From: Agromyces aurantiacus
GTDB lineage: Bacteria > Actinomycetota > Actinomycetes > Actinomycetales > Microbacteriaceae
NCBI RefSeq assembly: GCF_016907355.1
Contig: NZ_JAFBBW010000001.1
Location: 2,294,001-2,358,000 of the forward strand
DNA: 64,000 bases
Reading direction: 5' to 3'
In this document: piece by piece, positions 47,448-57,637 of the stretch
How positions within the stretch are numbered: position 1 is the first letter of the stretch
Layout: each line of letters begins with the position of its first letter
Notes under the pieces: generated by a model
Databases searched by the model: none
Told to the model about the DNA's origin: nothing
What the model saw: the letters and a program-made list of their open reading frames with translations, nothing else
Position numbers and translations under genes: made by a program

Positions 47448-47783
47448 ATGGCACGCGAAGAGGCGGGCCCAGACGCTCGCAACGCGTTCACCCGGTTCTT
47501 CGACCGGGTGGATCGGACCCTGAGTCCCGCGTTCGAGTCGCCGCAAGTGGCCCCGGAAGGCCCAGATGACCGCAGTCAGCTGGGGGAGAAGCCGTGCCCG
47601 ATCTGCGGGCACCCGATGTTCGAGCACCGCATCGACGAGTCCACCTCGAACGTGCTGCTCGAATGCCCGACCGATGAGCGCCTGCCGGAGCGGGCGGCGA
47701 GCGGTCCACTGAACGAGTTCGGCATGCCGGCGAGCGAGGATCGCGTCGAGAAGCAGCGACGCCGCGCTGAGAAGCAGGCCTGA
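47448..47783 (+). CDS. Small hypothetical protein with zinc-ribbon-like motif
   Basis: A 111-residue protein with no membrane segment. The middle has KPCPICGHPMFEHRID (a CPxCGH knuckle) and a later single Cys in LLECPTDERLP, suggestive of metal binding. The N-terminus (ARNAFTRFFDRVDRTLSP) is amphipathic, and the C-terminus is a charged helix. I do not recognise a characterised family; relatives in Microbacteriaceae are likely. The leaderless -10 spacing supports the ATG. Transcribed after dhaM but with its own promoter. Confidence 0.7.
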   Translation: MAREEAGPDARNAFTRFFDRVDRTLSPAFESPQVAPEGPDDRSQLGEKPCPICGHPMFEHRIDESTSNVLLECPTDERLPERAASGPLNEFGMPASEDRVEKQRRRAEKQA

Positions 47784-47795
47784 TCATCCGTGCGT

Positions 47796-47828
47796 GACTG
47801 CATCGTGAAGTGACTTCACGATGCAGTC
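47796..47828. terminator. 15-bp inverted repeat before the reductase gene
   Basis: A perfect 15-bp repeat (47796-47810 with 47814-47828) with loop TGA lies just after the small zinc-ribbon gene. It is less GC-rich than other stems here, so an operator for the following gene is also possible. Confidence 0.55.
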
Positions 47829-47870
47829 GCTGCGCGGCCCAGGCAGATCCGTCGGGCGCAGGGGAGCACC

Positions 47871-48452
47871 ATGGGCAGGGTGGTCGTGTACGGCTCGGTG
47901 TCGGTGGACGGCTTCATCGCGGATGAACACGACCAGCCAGGACCGCTGTTCGACTGGTTGACGAGCGGTGACGTCCCACTGGATGAGAGTGGCTTGCTCA
48001 AGGTGTCGCAAACGTCTGCCGAGTATGTCCGGGCGTACTGGGATCGGATCGCGGTGACGATCGCGGGCCGTCACGTCTTCGACCTGACCGATGGGTGGGA
48101 CGGCACACCACCGAGCGGGGTCGACCACGTGATCGTCGTGACGCATCGTCCGCCGCCCGAGGGGTGGGACCCAGCGGCGCCGTTCGACTTCGTCGAGGGC
48201 ATCGAGGCGGCTGTGGCCGCGGCGCAGGAGCTCGCGGGTGACCGGTTCGTGGAGGTCGCCGCGGGCGACGTCGGTGGCCAGGCGCTTGCGGCGGGCCTGG
48301 TCGACGAGGTGCGCATGGATGTCGTGCCTGTCGTATTCGGTTCCGGCAAGCGGTATTTCGGGTCGGTCGATGTGCAGCACCTGCTGGAGGATCCCGCCGA
48401 GGTGATACAGGGGCACCGGGTGCTCCACCTGCGATATCCGGTGCGCCGGTGA
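47871..48452 (+). CDS. Dihydrofolate reductase family protein (RibD C-terminal type)
   Basis: A 193-residue protein of the DHFR-like fold found in RibD C-terminal domains. The N-terminal strand and loop VVVYGSVSVDGFIA and the later GDVGGQALAAGLVDE (cofactor-binding GG) are present. Such stand-alone proteins are common accessory NADPH-dependent reductases; the substrate is unknown, and it is not the essential FolA. RBS GGGGAG precedes the ATG. Confidence 0.85.
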   Translation: MGRVVVYGSVSVDGFIADEHDQPGPLFDWLTSGDVPLDESGLLKVSQTSAEYVRAYWDRIAVTIAGRHVFDLTDGWDGTPPSGVDHVIVVTHRPPPEGWDPAAPFDFVEGIEAAVAAAQELAGDRFVEVAAGDVGGQALAAGLVDEVRMDVVPVVFGSGKRYFGSVDVQHLLEDPAEVIQGHRVLHLRYPVRR

Positions 48453-48526
48453 CCTGGATCACGCGGGGGTGTCGACGCCGGGTTCGACGGCTCGGGCCAG
48501 CGGAATCGGGAGCGGTTCGCCAGCTG

Positions 48527-48554
48527 AACCGACATAATGTGCATTATCGGCGTT
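48527..48554 (-). other. dif-like Xer recombination site
   Basis: On the minus strand the sequence reads CGCCGATAAT-GCA-CATTATGTC within a 28-bp block. From memory, the actinobacterial dif consensus is TTSRCCGATAAT, a variable spacer, then CATTATGTCAAGT; the inner 22 bp fit without mismatch, while the outer 2 bp on the left and most of the outer 4 bp on the right differ. It lies in a 183-bp gene-free stretch (48453-48635). It is either the chromosomal dif at the replication terminus or a dif-like site left by a Xer-using element. Confidence 0.6.
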
Positions 48555-48635
48555 ACCGCGGCGACCGAGGCGCTGCTCGAACTGGAGCGACGCAAGGTCT
48601 CCATCGAGTGAGCGCACCGCAGCGACGGCGTCTGG

Positions 48636-49478
48636 TCACCACCGGAGCCCGCGCGACTCCGCCGACAGGTTCAGCGTGATGCCGGCGAGCACGAGGCGCC
48701 CCGGAGACCGATCCGGGTTCAGCCACGCGAGCTGGTCCATCGTGAGGCCGAATCGCGTGCCGATCCCGTCGATGGTGTCGCCGGGCGCGACGCGGTAGTT
48801 CACGGGCACGCCCTCGCGAGAGGTGCCGACCTCGCCGCGAGCGCCGGTCGCGTCCCCGAGGTCGATGAGATCGGGCGACGGCCCGAGATCCGGAAGGCTC
48901 CAGGCCAACTCCGCCGTCGCGACGACGCTCCCGAGGCCGATCGAGGCGCCCTCCGGAGCGGCCCAGATCACGGCCGTCCTCAGGTAGGTCGGGTCGCTCG
49001 TCTCGAAGCCGCCGTACCCCGGGCCGGGCGTCGAGAAAGCCTGGTCCGGCGACGTCGCGAGGGCGTCGTACCGGTAGTAGCTGAATCCCTGCTGCAGCTC
49101 GGCGTCGCTCGCCGTGACCGGCAGCGCGTTGAGCTCCAGCGACATGCCGGCCGCCGGAGCGGGCGTCACGTCGGCCAGGGCGATCTCGAATCCGTGGTCT
49201 TCTCCATTCGCCCGGATCTCGATCCGCCCGGTCGTGCCGCGTCCGTCGAACTCGCCTGAGGCGATCAGCGTTCCCGGTGTGAGATCGGACAGACCGGCGG
49301 CGTCATCCGGCTCGGTGTCGATCGCCGGCCCGCGCTCGGGCGCCGCTGACGCCACTGCGGTCGGCGATACGCGAACGGCCGAGTCGCCGCCGACCGCGCA
49401 CGCTCCCATCGACCCGGCGAGCGCGACGGCGAGCGCGAGTGCTCCGGTGCGTCGTCGCGCGGTCCTCATCGGCCTCAT
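48636..49478 (-). CDS. LysM-domain lipoprotein
   Basis: A 280-residue predicted lipoprotein: Arg-rich n-region, hydrophobic segment and lipobox LAGSMGAC (Cys near residue 27). The central part (about 60-215) is a beta-rich domain of unknown type. The C-terminus (about 225-272) is a LysM repeat (NYRVAPGDTIDGIGTRFGLTMDQLAWLNPD), which binds peptidoglycan. It therefore probably sits on the outer face of the membrane holding the wall. The ATG at 49478 is set by TAGGGT 6 nt upstream (49490-49485). Confidence 0.78.
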   Translation of the reverse strand: MRPMRTARRRTGALALAVALAGSMGACAVGGDSAVRVSPTAVASAAPERGPAIDTEPDDAAGLSDLTPGTLIASGEFDGRGTTGRIEIRANGEDHGFEIALADVTPAPAAGMSLELNALPVTASDAELQQGFSYYRYDALATSPDQAFSTPGPGYGGFETSDPTYLRTAVIWAAPEGASIGLGSVVATAELAWSLPDLGPSPDLIDLGDATGARGEVGTSREGVPVNYRVAPGDTIDGIGTRFGLTMDQLAWLNPDRSPGRLVLAGITLNLSAESRGLRW

Positions 49479-49484
49479 GGCCGC

Positions 49485-49490
49485 ACCCTA
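49485..49490 (-). promoter_or_regulatory. -10 element of LysM lipoprotein gene
   Basis: TAGGGT on the minus strand ends 6 nt before the ATG at 49478. Confidence 0.45.
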
Positions 49491-49587
49491 TCGCCGCCGC
49501 TCCCCCGTCGGCGCGAGCGTGCGGAAGATGTGGAGAACTTCCTCCGCTCCCCGGATCCGCCCGCGCGTCAGGCGGTGCGGGCCCCAC

Positions 49588-50142
49588 TCACGCGCCGTCG
49601 AGGCCGTAGAGCCCGCAGACGAGGTCGTTGCTCGCCTCGACGTCCTCCGAGTCGGCGACGTCGGGCCCCCGGTGGTAGAGCGTCTCGCCGGTCGCGAAGT
49701 CGAAGATCGAGATGCCCGCGTAGTTGAGCACGGCGCCCTCTCCGGCGATCGTCAGCTTGCGGTAGTTGCCGGTGTCGGTGATCGTGCCCTCGTCGAACTC
49801 GATGAGCAGTCGCCGGGTGCCGTGCGGTGAGAGCGTCTCCCCCGTGGTCGACAGTGTCCAGGTCATCTTGTACTCCATCGCGATGGCGAGGGAGACGAGG
49901 TCGCCCTCCCGGTCGAAGGTCTCGTGGAACGACGCCGAGCCGTCGAGCGGGCCGCTGACGACTCCCCCGTCGGCGCAGGTCGCGACGACGATGCCGTCGT
50001 GATCGCCGATGTCGACGCGGTTGCCGTTGCCGGGTGCGGCGTTCGCGGGTGTCGCCGCGAGCAGCGCGAGGGCGGCTGCGAAGGCCAGGGCCCCCGTGAT
50101 CGCGGCACCGCGGCGGATCGGCGGCTGGTTCGGTCTGTTCAT
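49588..50142 (-). CDS. Secreted hypothetical protein
   Basis: A 184-residue protein with a clear Sec signal peptide (hydrophobic residues about 12-32, cleavage near PANA-APG). The mature part is beta-rich with two cysteines (ATCADGG and DLVCGLYG), which could form a disulfide. No family is recognised. RBS AAGGGGGA precedes the ATG at 50142; the longer open frame upstream has no support. An isolated gene between the lipoprotein gene and a LysR gene. Confidence 0.72.
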   Translation of the reverse strand: MNRPNQPPIRRGAAITGALAFAAALALLAATPANAAPGNGNRVDIGDHDGIVVATCADGGVVSGPLDGSASFHETFDREGDLVSLAIAMEYKMTWTLSTTGETLSPHGTRRLLIEFDEGTITDTGNYRKLTIAGEGAVLNYAGISIFDFATGETLYHRGPDVADSEDVEASNDLVCGLYGLDGA

Positions 50143-50280
50143 GGTCGTCCCCCTTGTCGCGGCGGCGCCGACATCCGGTCGGCGGCGCGCCAAGCACATC
50201 GTGCGCGGCCGCGACCGGGCCGGGCAATCCGGTCGAGGGATCCTGCCATAACGGATCGGAATGGCGAGCTCCACCGGCGG

Positions 50281-51174
50281 TCACGCCGGCGGGGCGCCGG
50301 GCGCGGACGCCGTCGCGGCCGCCAGCAGCAATCCGGCGGACGCCGACAGCGGCGGTCGCCACGCCATCAGGTGCTCGCACGGCGGCCCGTCGCGCGGCTC
50401 GAGGTAGCGCAGCCCCATCGCCTGGCCGATCATCCCGATCTGGCGCGGCACGAAGGCGACGGCCTCGGTCGTCAGCGAGGAGAGGAAGGTCGCGGTCATC
50501 GAGTCGACCGGCGGCCCCGCCTGCCGCATCCGCTCCCCGTTCATCTGCGGCCGGTAGGCCCACTCGTCGGTCCACGCTTCCGGGGTGTCGACCGGGTCGA
50601 TCGCGGCGTGCCGCGCCAGCAGCTCGAAGGTGACGTCGAGATCGGACGCGTCGAACAGCTCGTTGCGCGGGCCCACGAGGATGCCGCGCCGCTCGGCGGT
50701 CAGCGGCGCGGTGCGCACCCGTCGATCGAGGATCGGTGACGTGACGACGGCGAGATGGACGCTCCGGTTGAGCACCGCGTCCACCTCCCAGGGGCGGTGG
50801 CGCCCGACGACGAGCTTCACGGGCACGCCGGCGATGCCGGCGGCCGCGACGGCGCCCGCGACGAGCGGCAGGAGGCCGGGGTCGGCGATCGCGAGGCGCA
50901 CCTCGTCGACGCGGTCGCCGCCCGCTCGCGCCGCGGCCTCGACGAGCTCGGCGTCGTCGACCATCCGCCGCGCGATCTCGAGCACCGCGGAGCCGGCCGA
51001 CGTCGGCTGCACCCCGTCACGGCTCCGTTCGAGGAGCCGCGCCCCGAGATCGCGCTCGAGCTGGGCGATCATCACGCTGAGGGCCGGCTGCGTGATATGC
51101 CCGCTTCGAGCCGCTGACGACAGCGAGCCCGCCTCGACCACCGCGATGAACCATCGCAGGTGTCGCAGCTCCAT
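50281..51174 (-). CDS. LysR family transcriptional regulator
   Basis: A 297-residue LysR regulator. The N-terminal winged helix-turn-helix is typical (MELRHLRWFIAVVEAGSLSS, AARSGHITQPALSVMIAQL, ARLLERSRDGV), followed by the type 2 periplasmic-binding-like effector domain. LysR genes usually control a divergent neighbour, but here the divergent side is 51175-51198 followed by the end of a DUF1304 gene, so the target is unclear. Downstream is the secreted hypothetical gene. Confidence 0.9.
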   Translation of the reverse strand: MELRHLRWFIAVVEAGSLSSAARSGHITQPALSVMIAQLERDLGARLLERSRDGVQPTSAGSAVLEIARRMVDDAELVEAAARAGGDRVDEVRLAIADPGLLPLVAGAVAAAGIAGVPVKLVVGRHRPWEVDAVLNRSVHLAVVTSPILDRRVRTAPLTAERRGILVGPRNELFDASDLDVTFELLARHAAIDPVDTPEAWTDEWAYRPQMNGERMRQAGPPVDSMTATFLSSLTTEAVAFVPRQIGMIGQAMGLRYLEPRDGPPCEHLMAWRPPLSASAGLLLAAATASAPGAPPA

Positions 51175-51198
51175 CGGGCCCCCCAGCGGTCGTACCCA

Positions 51199-51627
51199 TC
51201 ATCCACTCGTGGGCTGCGCCGCGGAAGTCGACGCGCGACGGTCCCCGATGACGATCGCCACGATCACGGCGAGCGCGAGTCCGAACTCGAACACGGCCGA
51301 GAGCCACAGTTCGGGCGCCGTGACCACGAGGGAGACGCCCAGCACGACGTGCATGGCGCAGACCGTGAGGATGATCGCGCGGCCCGCCTGCCGGCCGGAA
51401 CGATGGACGAGGACGAGCCCGACGACGATCGCGATCCCCATCAGCATGTTGTAGACGCCCACGTTGCGCGTCCAGAGCGCAACCGCGTCGTACTCGTCGG
51501 GTTCGATGAGGAAGATCGGGTACAGCTCGGCCGAGCGGGAGAAGAACGTCTCGAGCAGGCCGATCACGATGAGCGTGAGCGCCTCGAGCGCGGCGAGCAC
51601 CTGGGCCACGGGATTCATGCGCCGCAT
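51199..51627 (-). CDS. DUF1304 family membrane protein
   Basis: A 142-residue protein with four predicted membrane segments and a short charged tail (GDRRASTSAAQPTSG). The pattern ALEALTLIVIGLLETFF, LWTRNVGVYNMLMGIAIVVG and FEFGLALAVIVAIVIG matches DUF1304. Function unknown. The ATG at 51627 (MRRMNP) with GGAGACGA upstream is chosen; an ATG three codons later is also possible. It precedes the LysR gene by 24 bp and may share its transcript. Confidence 0.83.
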   Translation of the reverse strand: MRRMNPVAQVLAALEALTLIVIGLLETFFSRSAELYPIFLIEPDEYDAVALWTRNVGVYNMLMGIAIVVGLVLVHRSGRQAGRAIILTVCAMHVVLGVSLVVTAPELWLSAVFEFGLALAVIVAIVIGDRRASTSAAQPTSG

Positions 51628-51751
51628 TCTCGTCTCCGCCGTCGCCTGCCGCACCCGTCGATGCGAACACATGCGGATGTCGCGTGCGCCGGGTCGAAGG
51701 TCTCTGGGCTGGTGGGCGGGCGGGCGTCGAGCATGGACGGAGGATGTGACC

Positions 51752-52321
51752 ATGTCGAACGAGCAGGGACCGGCGGCCAGGGGGTCCGCGTGGCGGGCGG
51801 TCGCCCGATGCGTGCGGACGAGCGTCGGCCTGTTGGTGCGTCGGCGCGTGCACCTGCCGCGCGGCAACGTCGGCCGGGTGCTGCGCTTCGCGAACGGCAG
51901 CGTGACGACGGTGTACCGCGAGACGGTCCTCGAGCGCCGCCCGCCTGCTGAACCGTGCGTGCTCGTGGTCGCCTTCCGCCTGCGGCTGGTCCGGGGACGC
52001 GCGATGCACCGCCTCTTCGAGGCCGAGAGCCTCCTCAACACTCCCCTGTTCGTCGGCTTCCCCGGGTACGTGTCGAAGCTCTGGTGCACGCATGATACCC
52101 AGGGGGTGTATCGAGGTCTGTACGAGTGGGATGGCGCTGACCGCGCGGCCGCGTACGCCACCTCGCTCTGGCGGGTTCTGGAACTCGGTTGCGTTCCCGG
52201 CTCCATCCACTACCGGGTGATTCCGGGGCTGCATCGCGACGCGGTGCTGGCGGAGCCGGGACTGCTGGAGCCATCGGCAGGCGACTCGGCGTCGTGGTGG
52301 CGGCTGACGGCGGTGGCGTGA
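51752..52321 (+). CDS. Conserved hypothetical, possible ferredoxin-like-fold protein
   Basis: A 189-residue basic protein. The best-conserved-looking part is FVGFPGYVSKLWCTHD, GVYRGLYEWDGADRAAAY, and GSIHYRVIPGLHRD, which resembles YdhR-type alpha/beta-barrel proteins where a substrate pocket forms in a dimer. That relation is an impression, not a match I can verify. No signal peptide or membrane segment. RBS GGAGG precedes the ATG at 51752. It is convergent with the UvrA-like gene with a 19-bp gap. Confidence 0.6.
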   Translation: MSNEQGPAARGSAWRAVARCVRTSVGLLVRRRVHLPRGNVGRVLRFANGSVTTVYRETVLERRPPAEPCVLVVAFRLRLVRGRAMHRLFEAESLLNTPLFVGFPGYVSKLWCTHDTQGVYRGLYEWDGADRAAAYATSLWRVLELGCVPGSIHYRVIPGLHRDAVLAEPGLLEPSAGDSASWWRLTAVA

Positions 52322-52340
52322 TCGTGCGGCCGAACCACGG

Positions 52341-54719
<2,379 letters not shown>

Positions 54720-54724
54720 CGTGA

Positions 54725-55135
54725 TCAGCGCGGCTCCTGGATGCGGACCATGTTGCCCGCCGGGTCCCGGAAGGCGCAGTCCCGCACCCCGAACGGCTGG
54801 TCGATCGGCTCCTGCGCGACCTCCGCTCCGCTCGCCTGGACCTGCTCGAACACGTCGTCGACGTCGTGGGTCGCGAGCACGATGCTGGCGTAGGTGCCCT
54901 TGGCCATCATCTCGGCGATCACCCGCCGCTCCTCGTCGGTCACGCCCGGGTCGGCCGTCGGCGGGTGCAGCACGACGGAGGTGCCGGGCTGGCCCGCGGG
55001 GCCGACCGTGATCCAGCGCATCCCGTCGTATCCGACGTCGTTGCGGACCTCGAAGCCCAGCGTGTCGCGGTAGAACGAAAGCGACGCCTCGGGGTCGGTG
55101 TGCGGCAGGAACGTGTACTGAATCGTGATGTCCAT
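54725..55135 (-). CDS. VOC family protein (glyoxalase/bleomycin-resistance fold)
   Basis: A 136-residue VOC protein. It opens with [25 protein letters not shown] and ends with [22 protein letters not shown], the typical paired beta-alpha-beta modules. Members chelate metals or bind drugs. The ATG at 55135 is preferred. Its upstream gene is the AraC regulator (10-bp gap) and its downstream gene is uvrA2, so it is probably co-transcribed and may act in the same resistance response. Confidence 0.87.
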   Translation of the reverse strand: MDITIQYTFLPHTDPEASLSFYRDTLGFEVRNDVGYDGMRWITVGPAGQPGTSVVLHPPTADPGVTDEERRVIAEMMAKGTYASIVLATHDVDDVFEQVQASGAEVAQEPIDQPFGVRDCAFRDPAGNMVRIQEPR

Positions 55136-55145
55136 GCTCGACACG

Positions 55146-55589
55146 CTAGTCACGACGGTCCGTCGCCGCTTCTCGATTCCTGACCGGCCGGGCGACGCGC
55201 TTGGCCATCACCGAGGGCACGCCCTCGAGGGGATGCGTCGCCGCACGCCGGTACTCGCTCGGCGAGACGCCCACGAGCTCGGTGAACCGCGTGCTGAACG
55301 TGCCGAGTGAGGAGCACCCCACCGCGAAGCACACGTCGGTGACGCTGAGGTCGCCGCGCTGGAGCAGGGCCATCGCCCGCTCAATGCGGCGTGTCATGAG
55401 GTACGAGTAGGGCGACTCGCCGTACGCCTCCCGGAACTGGCGGCTGAGGTGGCCCGCCGACATGTTGACGCCGCGCGCGAGGGCGTCGACGTCGAGCGGC
55501 CGGGCGTACTCGCGGTCCATCCGATCGCGCACCCGCCGCAGGCGGGCGAGATCGCGGAGTCGCTGCTCGTCGGGTCGACCGCTGGCCAC
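55146..55589 (-). CDS. AraC family transcriptional regulator, DNA-binding domain only
   Basis: A 147-residue protein, essentially a lone AraC DNA-binding domain: two helix-turn-helix motifs (LARGVNMSAGHLSRQFREAY and VTDVCFAVGCSSLGTFSTRF) and the terminal VGVSPSEYRR. No effector domain is present, as in MarA/SoxS-like regulators controlled by their own level. The GTG at 55589 has CACGAT 6 nt upstream. It heads the VOC-UvrA2 operon and probably regulates it. Confidence 0.9.
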   Translation of the reverse strand: MASGRPDEQRLRDLARLRRVRDRMDREYARPLDVDALARGVNMSAGHLSRQFREAYGESPYSYLMTRRIERAMALLQRGDLSVTDVCFAVGCSSLGTFSTRFTELVGVSPSEYRRAATHPLEGVPSVMAKRVARPVRNREAATDRRD

Positions 55590-55682
55590 GGCGTGATCGT
55601 GCCACGACCCGCCGAGGTTGTCCAGCCGACCTGCGCGCCGCGCGCAGGCCGAACGTCACGCGTCCCACCCGCCGTCCGGTGC

Positions 55683-55688
55683 GACAAT
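55683..55688 (+). promoter_or_regulatory. -10 element of patatin gene
   Basis: GACAAT ends 6 nt before the ATG at 55695. Confidence 0.35.
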
Positions 55689-55694
55689 GACGCC

Positions 55695-56537
55695 ATGGGC
55701 TCCCCGAAGGTGGCGTTCGTGCTCGGCGGCGGCGGCGTGCTGGGGGCCGTGCAGGTCGGGATGCTGCGAGCCGTGCTCGAACGCGGCATCCGCCCCGACC
55801 TCGTCGTCGGCACCTCGATCGGCGCGATCAACGGCGCCATCATCGCCGCCGACGTGGACCGGAGCCTCGACCGGTTGAATCGGGCCTGGACCTCGCGCGA
55901 CGCCAGGGCGATCACGACCGGGCTGGACGTGCGGCCGGGCCGGGCGCACCTGATGTCGACCGGCTCGATCGTCCGGCTGCTCGAGGCGGGCCTGCCCGCG
56001 GCGCGCACGTTCGAGCAGCTCCAGGTTGAGTTCCGCTGCTGCGCCGCGAGCATCGAGCGGGCCGCCGAGCACTGGTTCACCACGGGTCCGCTGATCCCCG
56101 CCATCCTCGCCTCGTCGGCGCTGCCCGGCATCTTCCCGGCGGTCGAGATCGACGGCGAGCACTTCGTCGACGGCGGCATCGTGAACTCCATCCCCATCAG
56201 CGAGGCGGCAGCGGCCGGCGCCACCGAGGTCTACGTCATGCAGGTCGGGCGCATCGAGTACCCCCTGTCCGCGCCGCGGAACCAGTTCGAGAACGCGCGC
56301 GTGGCGTTCGAGATCTCCCGGCGCCACCGGTTCGCCCGCGATTCCGCGTCGCTGCCGGCCGGCACCCGCCTGCACGTGCTGCCGACGGGGACCAGTTCGC
56401 AGCGGGACAACCGCATCGCCCGCAACCTCTCCCCCGACGCGATCCGCCGCCGCATCGAGAGCGCGCATCGCGCGGCGTCCGCGTACCTCGACCGGGAGGT
56501 CGCGACCCGCAGCCCCGTCCACGGAACGCCGGGCTGA
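55695..56537 (+). CDS. Patatin-like phospholipase
   Basis: A 280-residue patatin-fold acyl hydrolase. Oxyanion hole GGGGVLGAVQ, nucleophile Ser in GTSIG, and catalytic Asp in DGGI; all three are present. There is no signal peptide, so it works at the cytoplasmic face of the membrane. It overlaps the acyltransferase gene by one base (TGATG), suggesting coupled deacylation and reacylation of lipids. The ATG at 55695 is chosen over the upstream open frame. Confidence 0.9.
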   Translation: MGSPKVAFVLGGGGVLGAVQVGMLRAVLERGIRPDLVVGTSIGAINGAIIAADVDRSLDRLNRAWTSRDARAITTGLDVRPGRAHLMSTGSIVRLLEAGLPAARTFEQLQVEFRCCAASIERAAEHWFTTGPLIPAILASSALPGIFPAVEIDGEHFVDGGIVNSIPISEAAAAGATEVYVMQVGRIEYPLSAPRNQFENARVAFEISRRHRFARDSASLPAGTRLHVLPTGTSSQRDNRIARNLSPDAIRRRIESAHRAASAYLDREVATRSPVHGTPG

Positions 56538-57637
56538 TGCGTCCGCCGCCGAAGTGGGTGCGGCGCCTGGTCCTCGCGCCGCTCGTCGTGGTGGCCGCGC
56601 TCGTGATCACCGCGCTCCTGCCCCTCTGGCTCGTGGTCGCGACGGCCGTGTCGATCTTCATCGAGCCGAGGCTGCGCACGCCGCGCCTGCTCTGGATGGT
56701 GAACCTCTACCTGCTGTGGGATGCCGCGGCCCTCGTCGCGCTGTTCGCGGTCTGGATCGCCTCGGGCTTCGGCTGGCGCATCCACACGCCGCGATTCCAG
56801 CGGGTGCACTACCGCATGGTCGCGCGGATGCTGCAGTTCCTGTTCTGGAACGCGTACTGGGTGCTGCGCCTCGACATCGACGTCCGCGTGCCCGCGGGCT
56901 TCCACGACGACGACCGGCCGAGGGTCATCGCGAGCCGGCACGCCGGACCGGGCGACTCGTTCATCCTGGTGCATGCGGTGTTCCACTGGTTCCACCGGTC
57001 GCCGCGAATCGTCCTGAAGGACACGCTGCAGTGGGACCCCGCCGTCGACGTGGTCCTCAACCGCCTGCCGAACCGCTTCATCGCGCCGCCGCCCGTCTCG
57101 GGGCGACGCCGACCGTCCGACCACGGCCTCCAGGAGCGGATCAGCGAGCTCGCGCGCGGCATGGGCCCGCACGATGCCCTCGTGATCTTCCCCGAGGGCG
57201 GCAACTTCACCGAGCGACGCCGCTCGCGGGCCATCGAGCGCCTGCACGCCGCGGGCCTGGACGCGATCGCCGACCGCGCGGCACGGCTGCAGAACGTGAT
57301 GGCGCCGCGACCCGGCGGCTTCTTCGCGGCGCTCGACGCCGCCCCCGATGCCGACGTGTTCTTCGTCGCGCATACGGGCCTGGATCGCATCCGCACGGTC
57401 GCCGACGTCTGGCGCGAGCTGCCGACGGACAAGACGATCATCATGCGGTTCTGGAACGTGGCACGCGCCGAGATCCCCGCCGATCCCGACGAGCGCACCG
57501 ACTGGCTCATGCGCGAGTGGGAGCGCATCGACGAGTGGATCGAGGCGAACCGGCCGGAGCCCGACGCCGACACGACACCGGTGGCCCGGCGCCGCCACCG
57601 CCCGGCGGCCGCACGCGACGGCGTCACGCGGTCGTGA
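56537..57637 (+). CDS. PlsC-like glycerolipid acyltransferase
   Basis: A 366-residue membrane acyltransferase. Two or three N-terminal membrane segments (about 10-43 and 55-80) precede the PlsC domain: SRHAGPGDSF supplies the H-x4-D motif, and VIFPEGGNFTERRR is the substrate-binding block III. The spacing with GPG inside the H-x4-D is a variant seen in actinobacterial members. The C-terminal tail is Arg-rich and cytoplasmic. Acyl acceptor unknown. Ends within the 3' end of recQ (14-bp convergent overlap). Confidence 0.87.
   Translation: MRPPPKWVRRLVLAPLVVVAALVITALLPLWLVVATAVSIFIEPRLRTPRLLWMVNLYLLWDAAALVALFAVWIASGFGWRIHTPRFQRVHYRMVARMLQFLFWNAYWVLRLDIDVRVPAGFHDDDRPRVIASRHAGPGDSFILVHAVFHWFHRSPRIVLKDTLQWDPAVDVVLNRLPNRFIAPPPVSGRRRPSDHGLQERISELARGMGPHDALVIFPEGGNFTERRRSRAIERLHAAGLDAIADRAARLQNVMAPRPGGFFAALDAAPDADVFFVAHTGLDRIRTVADVWRELPTDKTIIMRFWNVARAEIPADPDERTDWLMREWERIDEWIEANRPEPDADTTPVARRRHRPAAARDGVTRS

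Noticed and set aside
48537..48611. A 24-codon ORF starting inside the dif-like site
   Set aside because: Its ATG is part of the palindromic ATAATGTGCATTAT core and no ribosome-binding site precedes it; too short to support.
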